Assembly: GCA_963750075.1 (NCBI GenBank)
Contig: CAVVPG010000006.1
Span: forward strand, 1-64,000
Direction: 5' to 3'
Source of the DNA: Bog-473 sp963750075
Lineage (GTDB): Bacteria > Actinomycetota > Acidimicrobiia > Acidimicrobiales > RAAP-2
DNA: 64,000 bases
Shown here: one piece after another, positions 18,009 to 27,202 of the stretch
How the letters are laid out: every line of letters begins with the position of its first letter
Position numbering within the stretch: position 1 is the stretch's first letter
Translations under genes and position numbers: made by a program
The notes under the pieces: model-generated
Told to the model about the DNA's origin: nothing
What the model saw: only the letters and a program-made list of their open reading frames with translations
The model's database searches: none

Positions 18009-18263
18009 CTGAACTCCTTCGCCCGCGGATGCCCAAGATCCGATCGTGGCACAGCCGATGAACATCGGATCTGCCACTGCGTCAGGAGGTGGGCTGTCGG
18101 ACTGGCGTCCTCGGCGAACCTAGCCCGAACCACATCGATCGGGAGCGGGGTCGGTCGGCGATGCCGAACCGAACTCGCCGCGCTACAGTCGGTCCTGCAT
18201 CACCACTGAAGGGTGAGCCGTCTCCACGGGCCACTCACCAGGTAGTTGGGAGGTCGACCAACG

Positions 18264-18683
18264 ATGGTGATCCACCAACCAGAGCAAGCCGCATACAGGT
18301 CGGTTCTGCCCGAGGAGATCGATTGGAAGCCGTTTCCCGCGTTTCCGCCCTCGGCGCGACTGGCGATCGTCGTCGGCGACCCATCGGAACCGGAGCCGTA
18401 CGTCATCCGGGTCAAGGTCCCATCGAATGTCAAGCTGATGCCGCATCAGCACCCCGAGGACCGCGTCTATACCGTGATTTCCGGCGTCTTCTACATTGGC
18501 CTGGGGAGCGAGTTCGATGAGGAACGGCTACTCGCCTATCCACCTGGAGCGGTCGTAGTGCTCCCAGGCGGTACATCGCATTTCCACTGGGCGAAATCTG
18601 GAACCTACGTCACCCAAGTGTCGGCCGTCGGACCGCTCGGACTCGAATACATCGACCCGATGGACGATCCCCGCAGCCAGTGA
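18264..18683 (+). CDS. Cupin-domain protein
   Basis: The 139-residue protein has a cupin core: VKLMPHQHPEDRVYTVISGVFYIGLG (His-x-His and Glu of motif 1) and FPPGAVVVLPGGTSHFHWA-like motif 2 with a conserved His. Such proteins bind a metal and act as dioxygenases, isomerases or sensors. The ATG at 18264 is preceded by GGGAGG at 18248-18253, about 10 bases upstream. It is divergent from the GH15 gene, with 255 bp between (18009-18263), and lies 79 bp before the second redoxin. The substrate is unknown. Confidence 0.8.
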   Translation: MVIHQPEQAAYRSVLPEEIDWKPFPAFPPSARLAIVVGDPSEPEPYVIRVKVPSNVKLMPHQHPEDRVYTVISGVFYIGLGSEFDEERLLAYPPGAVVVLPGGTSHFHWAKSGTYVTQVSAVGPLGLEYIDPMDDPRSQ

Positions 18684-18762
18684 GCATGCCATTCCGCCTT
18701 GAGGTCATACGACGACGCGAGGCAAAGCGTGCAAGCTTTCAACAGCGAAGGAGGCTGGAACG

Positions 18763-19365
18763 ATGCGATCGGACATGAAACCTGGCGGGGTTTTTCCCGA
18801 CTACGCACTGCCGGACCACACAAACACGGTACGTCGGCTCAGTGAGCTTCAAGGTGCTGACCCAATGATCCTGACGCTGGCGCGGGGCAACTACTGCCCG
18901 AAGGAGCATCAGCAACACCTGGAGCTCGCGACCAACTACGCAAAGATCGCCGTTGCCTACACCCAGATCGTCACGATCTCGACCGACGACCACCACACCA
19001 CGCAGGAGTTCCGCTTGTCGGTCGGCGCTCAATGGGCATTTCTCTCGGATCCCGATCGGACGATTCAAAAGGATCTCGACATTCAGGAATACACGGATCC
19101 CGACCACGATCCGATGATTCCTCACACGCTGGTGCTCAAGCCGGGACTGGTGATTCACCGCATATATAACGGCTACTGGTTCTGGGGCCGCCCGTCGTTC
19201 TACGACTTGTGGTCGGACCTTTGCGCAGCCTCCGCCGAAATCCGACCCGATTGGGACCCGAGCAAACCCGGACTACGCCAGGCCTGGGACGCAGGCGATT
19301 ATTCGAGCTTTCACGGGTGGAACAAACGGGCTGCTCAGTCGATGCCCACATCGTATGAGTCATAG
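18763..19365 (+). CDS. Redoxin-domain (AhpC/TSA-like) protein with Cys45
   Basis: The 200-residue paralogue of the protein at 15446-16060 (MRSDMKPGGVFPDYALPD; WAFLSDPDRTIQKDLDIQEY; IYNGYWFWGRPS). It keeps the Cys45 in RGNYCPKEH, the position of the peroxidatic or thiol-reactive residue. It has no second obvious resolving Cys, so it would be a 1-Cys type. A good ribosome-binding site (GAAGGAGG, 8 nt) precedes the ATG. It may reduce peroxides or act as a thiol sensor in the cytoplasm. Both copies flank the GH15 and cupin genes, which suggests duplication with divergence in the island. Confidence 0.85.
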   Translation: MRSDMKPGGVFPDYALPDHTNTVRRLSELQGADPMILTLARGNYCPKEHQQHLELATNYAKIAVAYTQIVTISTDDHHTTQEFRLSVGAQWAFLSDPDRTIQKDLDIQEYTDPDHDPMIPHTLVLKPGLVIHRIYNGYWFWGRPSFYDLWSDLCAASAEIRPDWDPSKPGLRQAWDAGDYSSFHGWNKRAAQSMPTSYES

Positions 19366-19442
19366 CTTGAAGCGGGCCTGCGCGAGCGAGATGAGTTCAA
19401 TCGACGCTGGTTGCCTTGCTGTGAAACCGAGCGAAAGGGTGC

Positions 19443-20402
19443 GTGGTGCTGATGCGAACGCCCGTGTGCGAACTGCTCGGGATTGAACAACCGATCGTCC
19501 TGGCCGCCATGGTGGCGGTGCCCGAACTGGCTGCGGCGGTCTCGAATGCTGGTGGGCTCGGCATGGTAACGCTGACGTGGTCCACCCCTGCCGGGGACGT
19601 GGTTCGCGACACGGCGGCGCTCACCGATCGTCCCTTTTGCGGCAACCTGGTTCTCACCTCCGATCAGCACCGTCGCCTCGACGAGGCCCTCGAGTCCGGT
19701 TTGCGGATCGTGTCGCTGTTTCTTGGAGATCCGGCCAGCTACGTGGAGCCGGTCCACGACGCCAAGGGACTTGTTCTGTGTACCGTCGGAAATGCCGAGG
19801 AGGCGCGGCGGGCAGTCGCGAGCGGAGTTGACATCATTGTGGCGCAAGGTTGGGAGGCTGGGGGTCACGTGGGCGGTCGGATTGCGACGCTCCCTTTGGT
19901 GCCCGCAGTCGTGGACGCGGTAGCACCGGTGCCGGTGGTGGCGGCCGGCGGGATCGGCGACGCTCGCGGCGTGGCTGCCGTTCTCGCCCTGGGGGCTCAG
20001 GCGGCGTGGGTGGGTACCCGGTTTCTCCTGGCCCAGGAGATGCCTATCCACGAGGAGTACCGCATTCGCTTGATGGACGCGGTCGAAACGGATGCCGAGT
20101 GGTATCCCGACCTCTACGACGTCGACTGGCCGGATTCGCCGCACCGTGCCCTGCGCAACTCGACGGCAGAGAAATGGGAGGCTGCGGGCCGGCCTCCGCT
20201 CGAGAAGAGGCCAGGAGTCGGTGATGTCCTCGCACACTTCGCTTCGGGCGAAGCAATCGTCCGCTATGAGCCGGCACCGCCGATGGTGGGCACCACCGGT
20301 GACATCGAGGCGCTCTCAATGTGGGCCGGACAGAGCGTTGCGCTGGCCAGTCAGCTGCAACCCGCTGCACAGATTGTGGCTGAGCTCGTTTCGCGTTTGT
20401 GA
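19443..20402 (+). CDS. Nitronate monooxygenase (2-nitropropane dioxygenase family)
   Basis: The 319-residue flavoprotein has a TIM barrel with the family marks: MRTPVCELLGIEQPIVLAAM at the N-terminus, the central SGVDIIVAQGWEAGGHVGG FMN-phosphate loop, VPVVAAGGIGDARGVAAVLALGAQAAWVGTRF, then a C-terminal domain. Family members oxidise alkyl nitronates, including propionate-3-nitronate, with FMN. The frame opens with GTG at 19443; an ATG at 19452 is the alternative. It is the last island gene before the intact tRNA-fMet on the right. The genes around are unrelated detoxification enzymes, so the role is probably removal of toxic nitro compounds, but this is inference. Confidence 0.85.
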   Translation: MVLMRTPVCELLGIEQPIVLAAMVAVPELAAAVSNAGGLGMVTLTWSTPAGDVVRDTAALTDRPFCGNLVLTSDQHRRLDEALESGLRIVSLFLGDPASYVEPVHDAKGLVLCTVGNAEEARRAVASGVDIIVAQGWEAGGHVGGRIATLPLVPAVVDAVAPVPVVAAGGIGDARGVAAVLALGAQAAWVGTRFLLAQEMPIHEEYRIRLMDAVETDAEWYPDLYDVDWPDSPHRALRNSTAEKWEAAGRPPLEKRPGVGDVLAHFASGEAIVRYEPAPPMVGTTGDIEALSMWAGQSVALASQLQPAAQIVAELVSRL

Positions 20403-20436
20403 GTCAAGCCGGCGTGCCAGTGACGTTGATGACCTG

Positions 20437-20512
<76 letters not shown>

Positions 20513-20587
20513 GCGAAGTAGGGCAGTGTACACCCCCGACCTCGTACAGATGGCGGGCGTAGGGGCCGCCCTCCGCCCGCTACGTGC

Positions 20588-20974
20588 CTAGAGCGTCTGC
20601 GCCGCCGGAGGCGGCGGCGGCGGAGAAGACGGGTCGGCCGCATGAGGTGGCGGCGGGGGCGCCGGGGCGGACGCGTCGCCGGCCGGCGCCGCCGTCGGGG
20701 CAGCCGCCGTGGACTCGGGGGCCAACGTGATGGCACCGTGCTCGGACTCGTGCGACTGGAGGGCCGCCACCAGGCGTTCGATGTCGGCTTCCGTGGTGGG
20801 CGTGGTCCGCCCGGTCTGGGTGGCGTAGTACGCGGCGCCGAGATCGCGCAGCATGCCGTCGGCCGCCTTCTTGGCCTGCGCCTCGTTCATCTTCGCCTGG
20901 CCCTTGGCCGCGGCGTCCTTGGCCGCCTCGGTGGCCGTCGCCGCCGTCGCCTTGACCTTGTCGAGCAGTCCCAT
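20588..20974 (-). CDS. Small protein with a Pro-rich tail, function unknown
   Basis: The 128-residue product starts MGLLDKVKATAATATEAAKDAAAKGQAKMNEAQAKK-like, an amphipathic Ala/Lys/Glu helix of about 40 residues, followed by a domain with LRDLGAAYYATQTGRTTPTTEADIERLVAALQSHE and a C-terminal tail of about 45 residues dominated by Ala and Pro (two runs of six Pro). The ATG at 20974 follows AAGGAAGG. No family recognised; the helix could bind membrane or a partner. It sits immediately inside the chromosome-side flank of the tRNA, and its neighbour is the UPF0182 gene. Confidence 0.65.
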   Translation of the reverse strand: MGLLDKVKATAATATEAAKDAAAKGQAKMNEAQAKKAADGMLRDLGAAYYATQTGRTTPTTEADIERLVAALQSHESEHGAITLAPESTAAAPTAAPAGDASAPAPPPPPHAADPSSPPPPPPAAQTL

Positions 20975-21107
20975 CGGAAGCCTTCCTTTCCCTGGCGTCA
21001 TCGCGCCCCGTTGCTCCGGACATCATGGGACCCCGCGCCGCCGACCGCAACCGCCCGTTGCCGGCCGCCCCGGGGCACGCCGGGCCGGGGCCGTCGACCC
21101 GGCGGCC

Positions 21108-24100
21108 TCAGCCCCGGGCCGCCGCCGAGGCCACGGTCGAGGACGTCGTGGTGGAGCCCTTGGGCTCGGTGCTCGTCGGCACCGTCGTGGTGCTCGACGA
21201 CGTCGAGGACGATCTCGTCGAGGTCGTCGTCGTGCTCGAGCTGCCGGTCTTGGAGGACTTTCCCGGCCGCGGCGGCGCAGTCGTGGTCGTGGTGGTGGGG
21301 GACGACGTCCCCGGCGCCTGCGTTCCGAGCACTTGCTGGGCCTGGGTGATCTGCTGGGCCATGGCCTGGATGTCGGACTGGAAGGCCGACAGGTTGTCCG
21401 CCTTCAGCGCAGTGAGCGCGTTCTGGTAGTCGGTTTGCGCCTGCGCCAGGTAACCCGTCACCGCCGCCGGCACCGTGCCGGTCGCGGGGGCCCCGGAACC
21501 GGACGGCAGCGACACGGTCGCCTGGAGAAGGTCGCTGAGGACCGCCGACAGGGACGTGTCGATCTGCACGTTCTTGCCGAGCACGGCGACGACGTATTCC
21601 AGCTGGGGCTGCGGGTTCGTCGACGCCGCCACGTACAGCGGGCGGAGGTACACCATGGAATTGGCGATGGGGACCATGAGCGTCTCCCCCAGCAGGACCT
21701 CAGAACCCTTGGTGTCCAACAGCGAGATGTCCTTCGACACCGTCGAATTGGCCGAGATCTCGGCGTCCGCGTTGGCCGGCCCCGTGGTCCCTTGCGGCGT
21801 CGTGTAGAGGTCGAGCTGGCCGCGCTTGCCCGGATCCGACAGCCCCACCATCCACGCCGTGAGGTTGAAGTTCTGGTTGGAGCCCGAGACCGACGTCGAC
21901 TGCGACGCCGGGACGAAGCCGTCCGAGATCGTGAAGATCTGCTGGTTGGTGTTCGGCAGCGCGTACACCTGGTACTGCGGGGCCATGCGGGCCGGGGTGG
22001 TGGAGACCAGCTGGCCCTGGTTGTTGTACGTGTTCTCGGCCAGCAGGGCCTGGGACTGCGGGCCGGCGCCGGCCGTGGGCGAGAGCTGCCAGGCGTTGCT
22101 GGCCGCGTAGAACTGCTGCGGGTTGACCAGGTGGTAGCGACCGTAGATGGCGGACTGCACGGAGAAGATGTCCTCGGGGTAGCGCAGGTGCGCCTGGAGT
22201 GTCGAGTTCATGTCGCGCAGCGGGAGGAACATGTGCGGGAAGGCGGCCGAGTACGCCTGCAGGATCGGGTCACTCGGGTCGACGTCGTAGAACGTCATCT
22301 GGCCCGAGTAGGCGTCGATGACGACCTTGACCGAGTTGCGCACGTAGTTGTAGCTGGCCGGGAGGTTGCTCCCGATCGCCACCTGCTGGCTGCTCGCATT
22401 CTGCGAATAGGCGTAATTGGCCGTCGTGGTGTACCCGTCGACGATCCAGTCGATGTGCCCGTCCTTGTTGATCACCGCGTACGGGTCGTGGTCGAAGCTG
22501 AGGAACGGCGCCGCCTTCTGCGCCATGGCGACCGGGTCCCGCACGAACATGATGCGCGACTTGTTCGTGATCTGGCTCGAGATGAGCAGGTTGAAGTCGC
22601 CCAGCCGCAGTGCGAAGGCCGCCTGGGTGAAGATCGAAGACAACTGGACCCCGCCGGTGCCCTTGTAGTGGCTCTCGACGTTGGTCCCGTTCGCCTGGTA
22701 GTCGACCTCGGGCTGCTTGGTGTTGGCCACGACGTAGCCGCTCTCGCCGAGGCCGAAGTAAACGGACGCCTGCTTGATGGCGGGCAGCCCGTTCGAGGAG
22801 CTGGGCGGGACCCCCTGCACGGCGTACACGGGGTTGCTCGAGTTGGTCCGGTTGGCCAGGGCCACCACGGCGCCGTTGCCGTGGGTGTACTGCAGGTGCA
22901 CGTTCACCCAGGACGGTGAGGGCACGTTGGACCCCGAGATCGTGCGCACGCCGATCAGCGCCGGAGTGACCTGGCTGCCGGACGTGTAGCGGTCCACGCC
23001 GAGCGCAGGGAAGCTGTAGTACGACCGGATGGCCTGTTGGCGCTGGAACGTCTGCAGCGAGATGCTCGGGTCGGGATCCCACTGCCGGATGTTCGCGATG
23101 GTCGGGCTGGCCAGCACCGTCTGGCTGGCCGAGATGTTCGTGGTGGCCGGGAACTGGTGCGCCTTGACATCGGTCAGGCCGTAGGCGTCCCGGGTGGCCG
23201 TGATGTTCCGGTGGATGTAGGGCGCCTCGAGCGAGCTCTGTGCCGGCGTCACCTTCAGCGTCTGCAGCAGGGCCGGGTAGATGATGCCGACGACCAGCGC
23301 CACGAAGGCCCAGATGCCCACCGCCAGCACCGGGAGCGTCCAACCCTGCCGGCGAATGTTGAACAACAGGATGGCCGCGGCGAAGATCGAGACGTAGACG
23401 AGCAGCGTCTCGGCCGGCAGCCGTGCGTGCACGTCGGTGTAGCCGGCGCCGTTGACGTAGCCGTCCTGCGCGTTGACCAGTGACCAGCGCTGCAGCACGT
23501 ACCCTGCCGCCTTGTCCAGCGCGATCAGGGCGAGGAGCACCGAGATGTGCGCCTTCACCGGAGGCCGCACCCGCGGCAGGCCGCGCTGAGGCTGGATCCC
23601 CCCGTTGAAGTAGTGGAACACCAGTGAGACTGCCAGCGTCACGATCAGGATGGCCAGCGTCCAGTCCACGATGAACGTCAGGAACGGCATGTCGAAGACG
23701 TAGAACCCGATGTCCTTGTGGAACTGGGGGTCGGTGACCCCGAAGTTGCCGCCGTGACGGAACAGGATCCAGTTGTTCCATTGCCCGATCGTCCCGGAGG
23801 CGCCGATGAGAGCCAGGACGAAAGCGAGAGCCACGTAGATGCGGCCCGCGTACGGACGCACGTACTGCTGGTAGCGGCGCACCAGCTCGTCCTCCTGGGC
23901 GAGCACTATGTCGTGGCCGGCGATGCGGTCGCACACGACGAGGTTGACCCAGAGGACGGCGAAGAAGATGGCGCCGAACACGCCGAAAAGGCCGAGCTTG
24001 ATCACCAGCAGCGTCGAGAAGACGTTGTGGTAGCCGACCGAGGAGAACCACAGGCTGTCGGTGTAGAGGCCGGCCAGCGATCGCAACGACACCAACAGGA

Positions 24101-24191
24101 TGACGATGACCACGACGAAGCCGACGAGCCACCAGCGGGCACGGTGGCGGCGCGGCGAGGGATCAGCAGTCAGGTCACTGGGGATGCGCAC
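21108..24191 (-). CDS. UPF0182 family integral membrane protein
   Basis: A 1027-residue protein. The N-terminal third holds about seven membrane spans (WWLVGFVVVIVILLVSL, LVIKLGLFGVFGAIFFAVLWVNLVVC, and others), then DYQ-rich and GYTDVHARLPAETLLV motifs, followed by a large extracytoplasmic domain with conserved WDPDPSISLQTFQRQQ and YHLVNPQQFYAA segments. The C-terminus is a Thr/Ser-rich tail (TTTTTTAPPRPG). UPF0182 is a widespread actinobacterial family of unknown function, about 980-1000 residues long. The start was kept as given. It has no obvious operon partners. The fold and length match the family; no catalytic site is visible. Confidence 0.9.
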   Translation of the reverse strand: MRIPSDLTADPSPRRHRARWWLVGFVVVIVILLVSLRSLAGLYTDSLWFSSVGYHNVFSTLLVIKLGLFGVFGAIFFAVLWVNLVVCDRIAGHDIVLAQEDELVRRYQQYVRPYAGRIYVALAFVLALIGASGTIGQWNNWILFRHGGNFGVTDPQFHKDIGFYVFDMPFLTFIVDWTLAILIVTLAVSLVFHYFNGGIQPQRGLPRVRPPVKAHISVLLALIALDKAAGYVLQRWSLVNAQDGYVNGAGYTDVHARLPAETLLVYVSIFAAAILLFNIRRQGWTLPVLAVGIWAFVALVVGIIYPALLQTLKVTPAQSSLEAPYIHRNITATRDAYGLTDVKAHQFPATTNISASQTVLASPTIANIRQWDPDPSISLQTFQRQQAIRSYYSFPALGVDRYTSGSQVTPALIGVRTISGSNVPSPSWVNVHLQYTHGNGAVVALANRTNSSNPVYAVQGVPPSSSNGLPAIKQASVYFGLGESGYVVANTKQPEVDYQANGTNVESHYKGTGGVQLSSIFTQAAFALRLGDFNLLISSQITNKSRIMFVRDPVAMAQKAAPFLSFDHDPYAVINKDGHIDWIVDGYTTTANYAYSQNASSQQVAIGSNLPASYNYVRNSVKVVIDAYSGQMTFYDVDPSDPILQAYSAAFPHMFLPLRDMNSTLQAHLRYPEDIFSVQSAIYGRYHLVNPQQFYAASNAWQLSPTAGAGPQSQALLAENTYNNQGQLVSTTPARMAPQYQVYALPNTNQQIFTISDGFVPASQSTSVSGSNQNFNLTAWMVGLSDPGKRGQLDLYTTPQGTTGPANADAEISANSTVSKDISLLDTKGSEVLLGETLMVPIANSMVYLRPLYVAASTNPQPQLEYVVAVLGKNVQIDTSLSAVLSDLLQATVSLPSGSGAPATGTVPAAVTGYLAQAQTDYQNALTALKADNLSAFQSDIQAMAQQITQAQQVLGTQAPGTSSPTTTTTTAPPRPGKSSKTGSSSTTTTSTRSSSTSSSTTTVPTSTEPKGSTTTSSTVASAAARG

Positions 24192-24264
24192 GTGGGGAGC
24201 CTAACGTCCGCCAACCCGGCCCCAACGGCCAGGGCTCATGCCTCTCAACAGGGAGAACGTCTCT

Positions 24265-25959
24265 TCAGTCGCTTGCCGGTGCCACCAGGCACCGACAGCC
24301 GGAGTGGGCGGGCGGGCATGCGTGACCCGTCGGGAACGTCTCGGCAGCGCTCACCGCACCCGCCAGGGCGTTGTCCGCGCAGTCCGAACAACCGTCCGCC
24401 GACGTGACCACCCACCGCAGCTTGCCGTCCGCGCCTGCCGCCGTGACACCGGCCGAGAACGCCTGCGTGGCGTAGTCACCCGTCAGCCGCTCGACCCGTT
24501 CGCCACGCCACTCGCGGAACGCGGCACCGACGCGGTCGCCGATCTCGCCACTGCCCTCCTGAATCTGGCGGCGCAGCATGGTCACGACCACGTGCGCCAG
24601 CCCGGCCACCGACTGCTCGACGGTGTCGTCCTCGGGCACGATCACCGCGCTGCTCCCGCCGAACGTCGCGCCAGCGGTGAAGGCCTCGGCCAGGTGGCCC
24701 CGCGCGGCGGTGGCGAAGACGGTCACGTGCTCCTCTTCGCGCCCGAGGAGGTCGTCGGCGCTCAGCGAGGGCTTGTTGCGCAGCTGGTCCAGCAAGCGGT
24801 TCTGGTCGTCGCCCAGGGCGCGCTTGACCGTTCGGCTCAGTCGTGCCTGCACGGGCGCCAGCAGTTCATCGCGCCGCGCGATGAGCGCGTCGTCCGGCCC
24901 CGGCGTTGCCTCGGCCTCCGGTGTCTGCTCGACGGCCTCCTCGGCGGGCGCGACGGGCTCAGCGGCGCCCCCTGCTCCGCCCGCTGCGGCCTCCGCCTCC
25001 GCCCGGCCCGCGTGCGCCTCCGACGCCGGCGCACTCCCCTCGGATCCGGCGCGGATGCGCGCGAAGAGCTCGTCGACCGAGGGTGCCGCCGCCGGTGCAC
25101 CGGCGTGCTCGTCCTCGACCCCGCCCTCACCGGACGCCGCGGCGACCGCCGTCTGGTCCCCCGGCCCCTCGTCCCCGGCGTCCTGGTCGTGCGGGACCTC
25201 CGCCCCGTGCAGGCGGAACTGCTCGCCGACGGCGAGCGCCGCGGCGCGCGCCGCCTCGTCGGTACGGTCCAGGTGGCTCAGGATCCCGTCCACCTTGTCG
25301 CGCACCCCGTGCACGGACGCGGTCATCTCGTCGCGGGCGGCGCGGAGCTGCTCGATCTGGATCCCGAGGGAGCGCCGCCGAGCGGCCAGGTCGGCCAGCA
25401 CCCGTCGCCTCGCCTCTTGGACCTGCTCGAGGAGGGCCCGTCCCTCGTCCTTGGCGCGGGCGATCATCGCCTCGCCGTCCTCAACCGCGTCGGCCAGGAT
25501 GCGCTCGCTCTCCACGCGCACCTCCTGTTGGGCGTTGGCCACCAGCAGCTCCACCTCGACGACGCGCTCGGCGGAAGAGGCCTCGGCGCGCGCCTGCAGC
25601 TCGTCGGCCTGGCTCTGCGTCTCGCGCAGCAGCGTCGACGCCCGGTCCTGGGCCTGGGCGACGATGCGGGCAGCCTCCTCGTGCGCGTGGCGCAGGATCT
25701 GCGCGCTGTGCTGGCCGAGCGAGGTCGTGAGGGTCGCCTCGTCCACCACCGGGTGCGCGGCCCGCTCCTCGGCCTCGGTCAGCGCGGTCCGCAACTCCTG
25801 CTCCCGCTCCTCGAGCGCCTCGATGCTCCGGGACACCGACTGGAGGTAGGCGCGCACCTCGTCGGTGTCGAAGCCACGGCGGACGATGGCGAAGGAGTGG
25901 CGGGCGATGTCCCCGGTCGCGAGGCGGGAGGAGGAGATGGGGGCGAGGCCTTCTGGCAT
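24265..25959 (-). CDS. DivIVA-domain coiled-coil protein with a MuF-like Cys/His C-terminus
   Basis: The 564-residue protein has three parts. Residues 10-60 form a DivIVA-like N-terminus (FAIVRRGFDTDEVRAYLQSVS). Residues 60 to about 260 are a long Glu/Ala/Arg coiled coil. After a Pro/Ala/Glu linker, the C-terminus carries CSDC (524-527), GHAC (545-548) and PPAHSGCRC (549-557), which resembles the conserved end of phage Mu F / SPP1 gp7 minor head proteins. DivIVA proteins scaffold the cell pole or septum. The combination could tether a metal-binding module to the envelope. It is followed by the YlbL-like gene. Confidence 0.75.
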   Translation of the reverse strand: MPEGLAPISSSRLATGDIARHSFAIVRRGFDTDEVRAYLQSVSRSIEALEEREQELRTALTEAEERAAHPVVDEATLTTSLGQHSAQILRHAHEEAARIVAQAQDRASTLLRETQSQADELQARAEASSAERVVEVELLVANAQQEVRVESERILADAVEDGEAMIARAKDEGRALLEQVQEARRRVLADLAARRRSLGIQIEQLRAARDEMTASVHGVRDKVDGILSHLDRTDEAARAAALAVGEQFRLHGAEVPHDQDAGDEGPGDQTAVAAASGEGGVEDEHAGAPAAAPSVDELFARIRAGSEGSAPASEAHAGRAEAEAAAGGAGGAAEPVAPAEEAVEQTPEAEATPGPDDALIARRDELLAPVQARLSRTVKRALGDDQNRLLDQLRNKPSLSADDLLGREEEHVTVFATAARGHLAEAFTAGATFGGSSAVIVPEDDTVEQSVAGLAHVVVTMLRRQIQEGSGEIGDRVGAAFREWRGERVERLTGDYATQAFSAGVTAAGADGKLRWVVTSADGCSDCADNALAGAVSAAETFPTGHACPPAHSGCRCLVAPASD

Positions 25960-25968
25960 GGCCAGAGC

Positions 25969-27193
25969 CTATGGCGCCGCCTGGGCCGGCACAGGCCTCG
26001 TCGGCACGTCACCCCCCAGGCGCTCGAGGATGCGCAGCACCTGGTTCAGGTTGCTCACCGCGTAGACGTGGAGCTGCGGGGACGCCTTGGCCTCGGCCGT
26101 CTGGAGCTCCACGGTTGGGACGAAGAAGACCGTGGCCCCGGCGCGCTCGACGGCGATCGTCTTCTCGGCCACGCCGCCCACGTCACCGACGTTGCCGTCC
26201 TGGTCGATCGTGCCGGTCGCAGCCACGATCCGCTTGCCCGTGAGGCGGCCGCTGCTCAGCTTGTCGATGATGCCGAGCGTCATGGCCAGGCCGGCCGAGG
26301 GGCCGCCGATGTCCTGCGTGTGCACGGTCACCTTGACCGGGAAATGCCAGTCCTGCTGGGTCTGGGGATCGATGCCCAAGAACGCGGTCGGCTTGGTGGG
26401 GGGCCCGCAGCCGGTGTCGACCAACCCCTTGGGCGGCTTGGCCAGCGTCACCGACTTGGCCACGGTCGGGCCGGGCACGATGTCGCCGACGTCGTTGATG
26501 GAGGACTGCTCGACGGACAGCGAGACGCTCGTCCCGGGCCGCACCCCGTGGAGCGTGTCGATCAGCGCGCAGTCGGTCGGCGTGCTGGTGCCGTTCACCG
26601 CCGTGATCACCTGGGCCACCTTCAGGCTCTTGGCCGCGGGCGAGCCGGGTTGGATCCCGTAGACCAGTGCGCCTGCGTTGGCGGAGTGGACGGTGTAGCC
26701 CAGGTGGGTGAGCGCCGCCGCGGTGGCGAACGACTGGGCCTGGGCCATCTGGATGTACCCCTGGGCCAGGAACTGGTTCTCGTCCGGCGTCGGGCCGAGC
26801 AGGTCGGGGCCCGAGACCACCTCGCTGTTGCTGTCGAAGTACCGGTACTGCAGGTAATTCGAGCGCGTTCAGCTGGTTGACGTAGACGTCGGTCAACAGG
26901 ATCTTGCCGGTCAGCGGGTGGTTGTCCGCCGCCGGGACCTCGATGAACGGCGCGACCGGGGTCGCGTCTCCGGGCGTGAGCACGTAGTAGTTGACCGAGA
27001 CCCGGGAGGCGATCCAGGCCGCGACGAGGACGGCGGCGGCGGCGGCCACGAGGAACCAGGGCCAGATCCGGCGTCGGGGACCCCGGGCGGCGGGCGGCGC
27101 GGGGGATGGCCCGTCGGCGGCCGGGTCGGGGCCGGCGCCGGTGGAGGGGGTCGCCGCGGCTTCCCCGTCGGCGGTCGCGTCAGGGTCGGACAT
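25969..27193 (-). pseudogene. YlbL-like PDZ/Lon-type protease with a frameshift
   Basis: Two frames make one protein. The first (from ATG 27193) has a Pro/Ala-rich start, a membrane span (WPWFLVAAAAAVLVAAWI), and YYVLTPGDATPVAPF up to VNQLNALE. The second continues with NYLQYRYFDSNSEVVSGPD, a PDZ domain and a Lon-like Ser-Lys protease domain (HTQDIGGPSAGLAMTLGI, EKTIAVERAGATVFFVP). The frame changes at about 26858-26861, where one base too many or two too few separate ALE from NYLQ. Both halves match the family, so either this is a recent frameshift or a sequencing error. Intact proteins are membrane-anchored proteases. It shares the start region with the divergent HEAT gene. Confidence 0.8.
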
Positions 27194-27202
27194 ACTCGGG
27201 AG

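Noticed and set aside
20588..20974. Pro-rich small protein as a shadow frame
   Set aside because: It has a good ribosome-binding site and a structured N-terminal helix, so it was retained as a gene, with lower confidence.
20853..22919. A 688-codon open frame opposite the UPF0182 gene
   Set aside because: Composition is of an antisense shadow (His/Arg/Val rich) and it has no recognisable domain.
24238..26880. An 880-codon open frame opposite the DivIVA and YlbL genes
   Set aside because: Antisense shadow of two well-supported genes, crossing their boundary.
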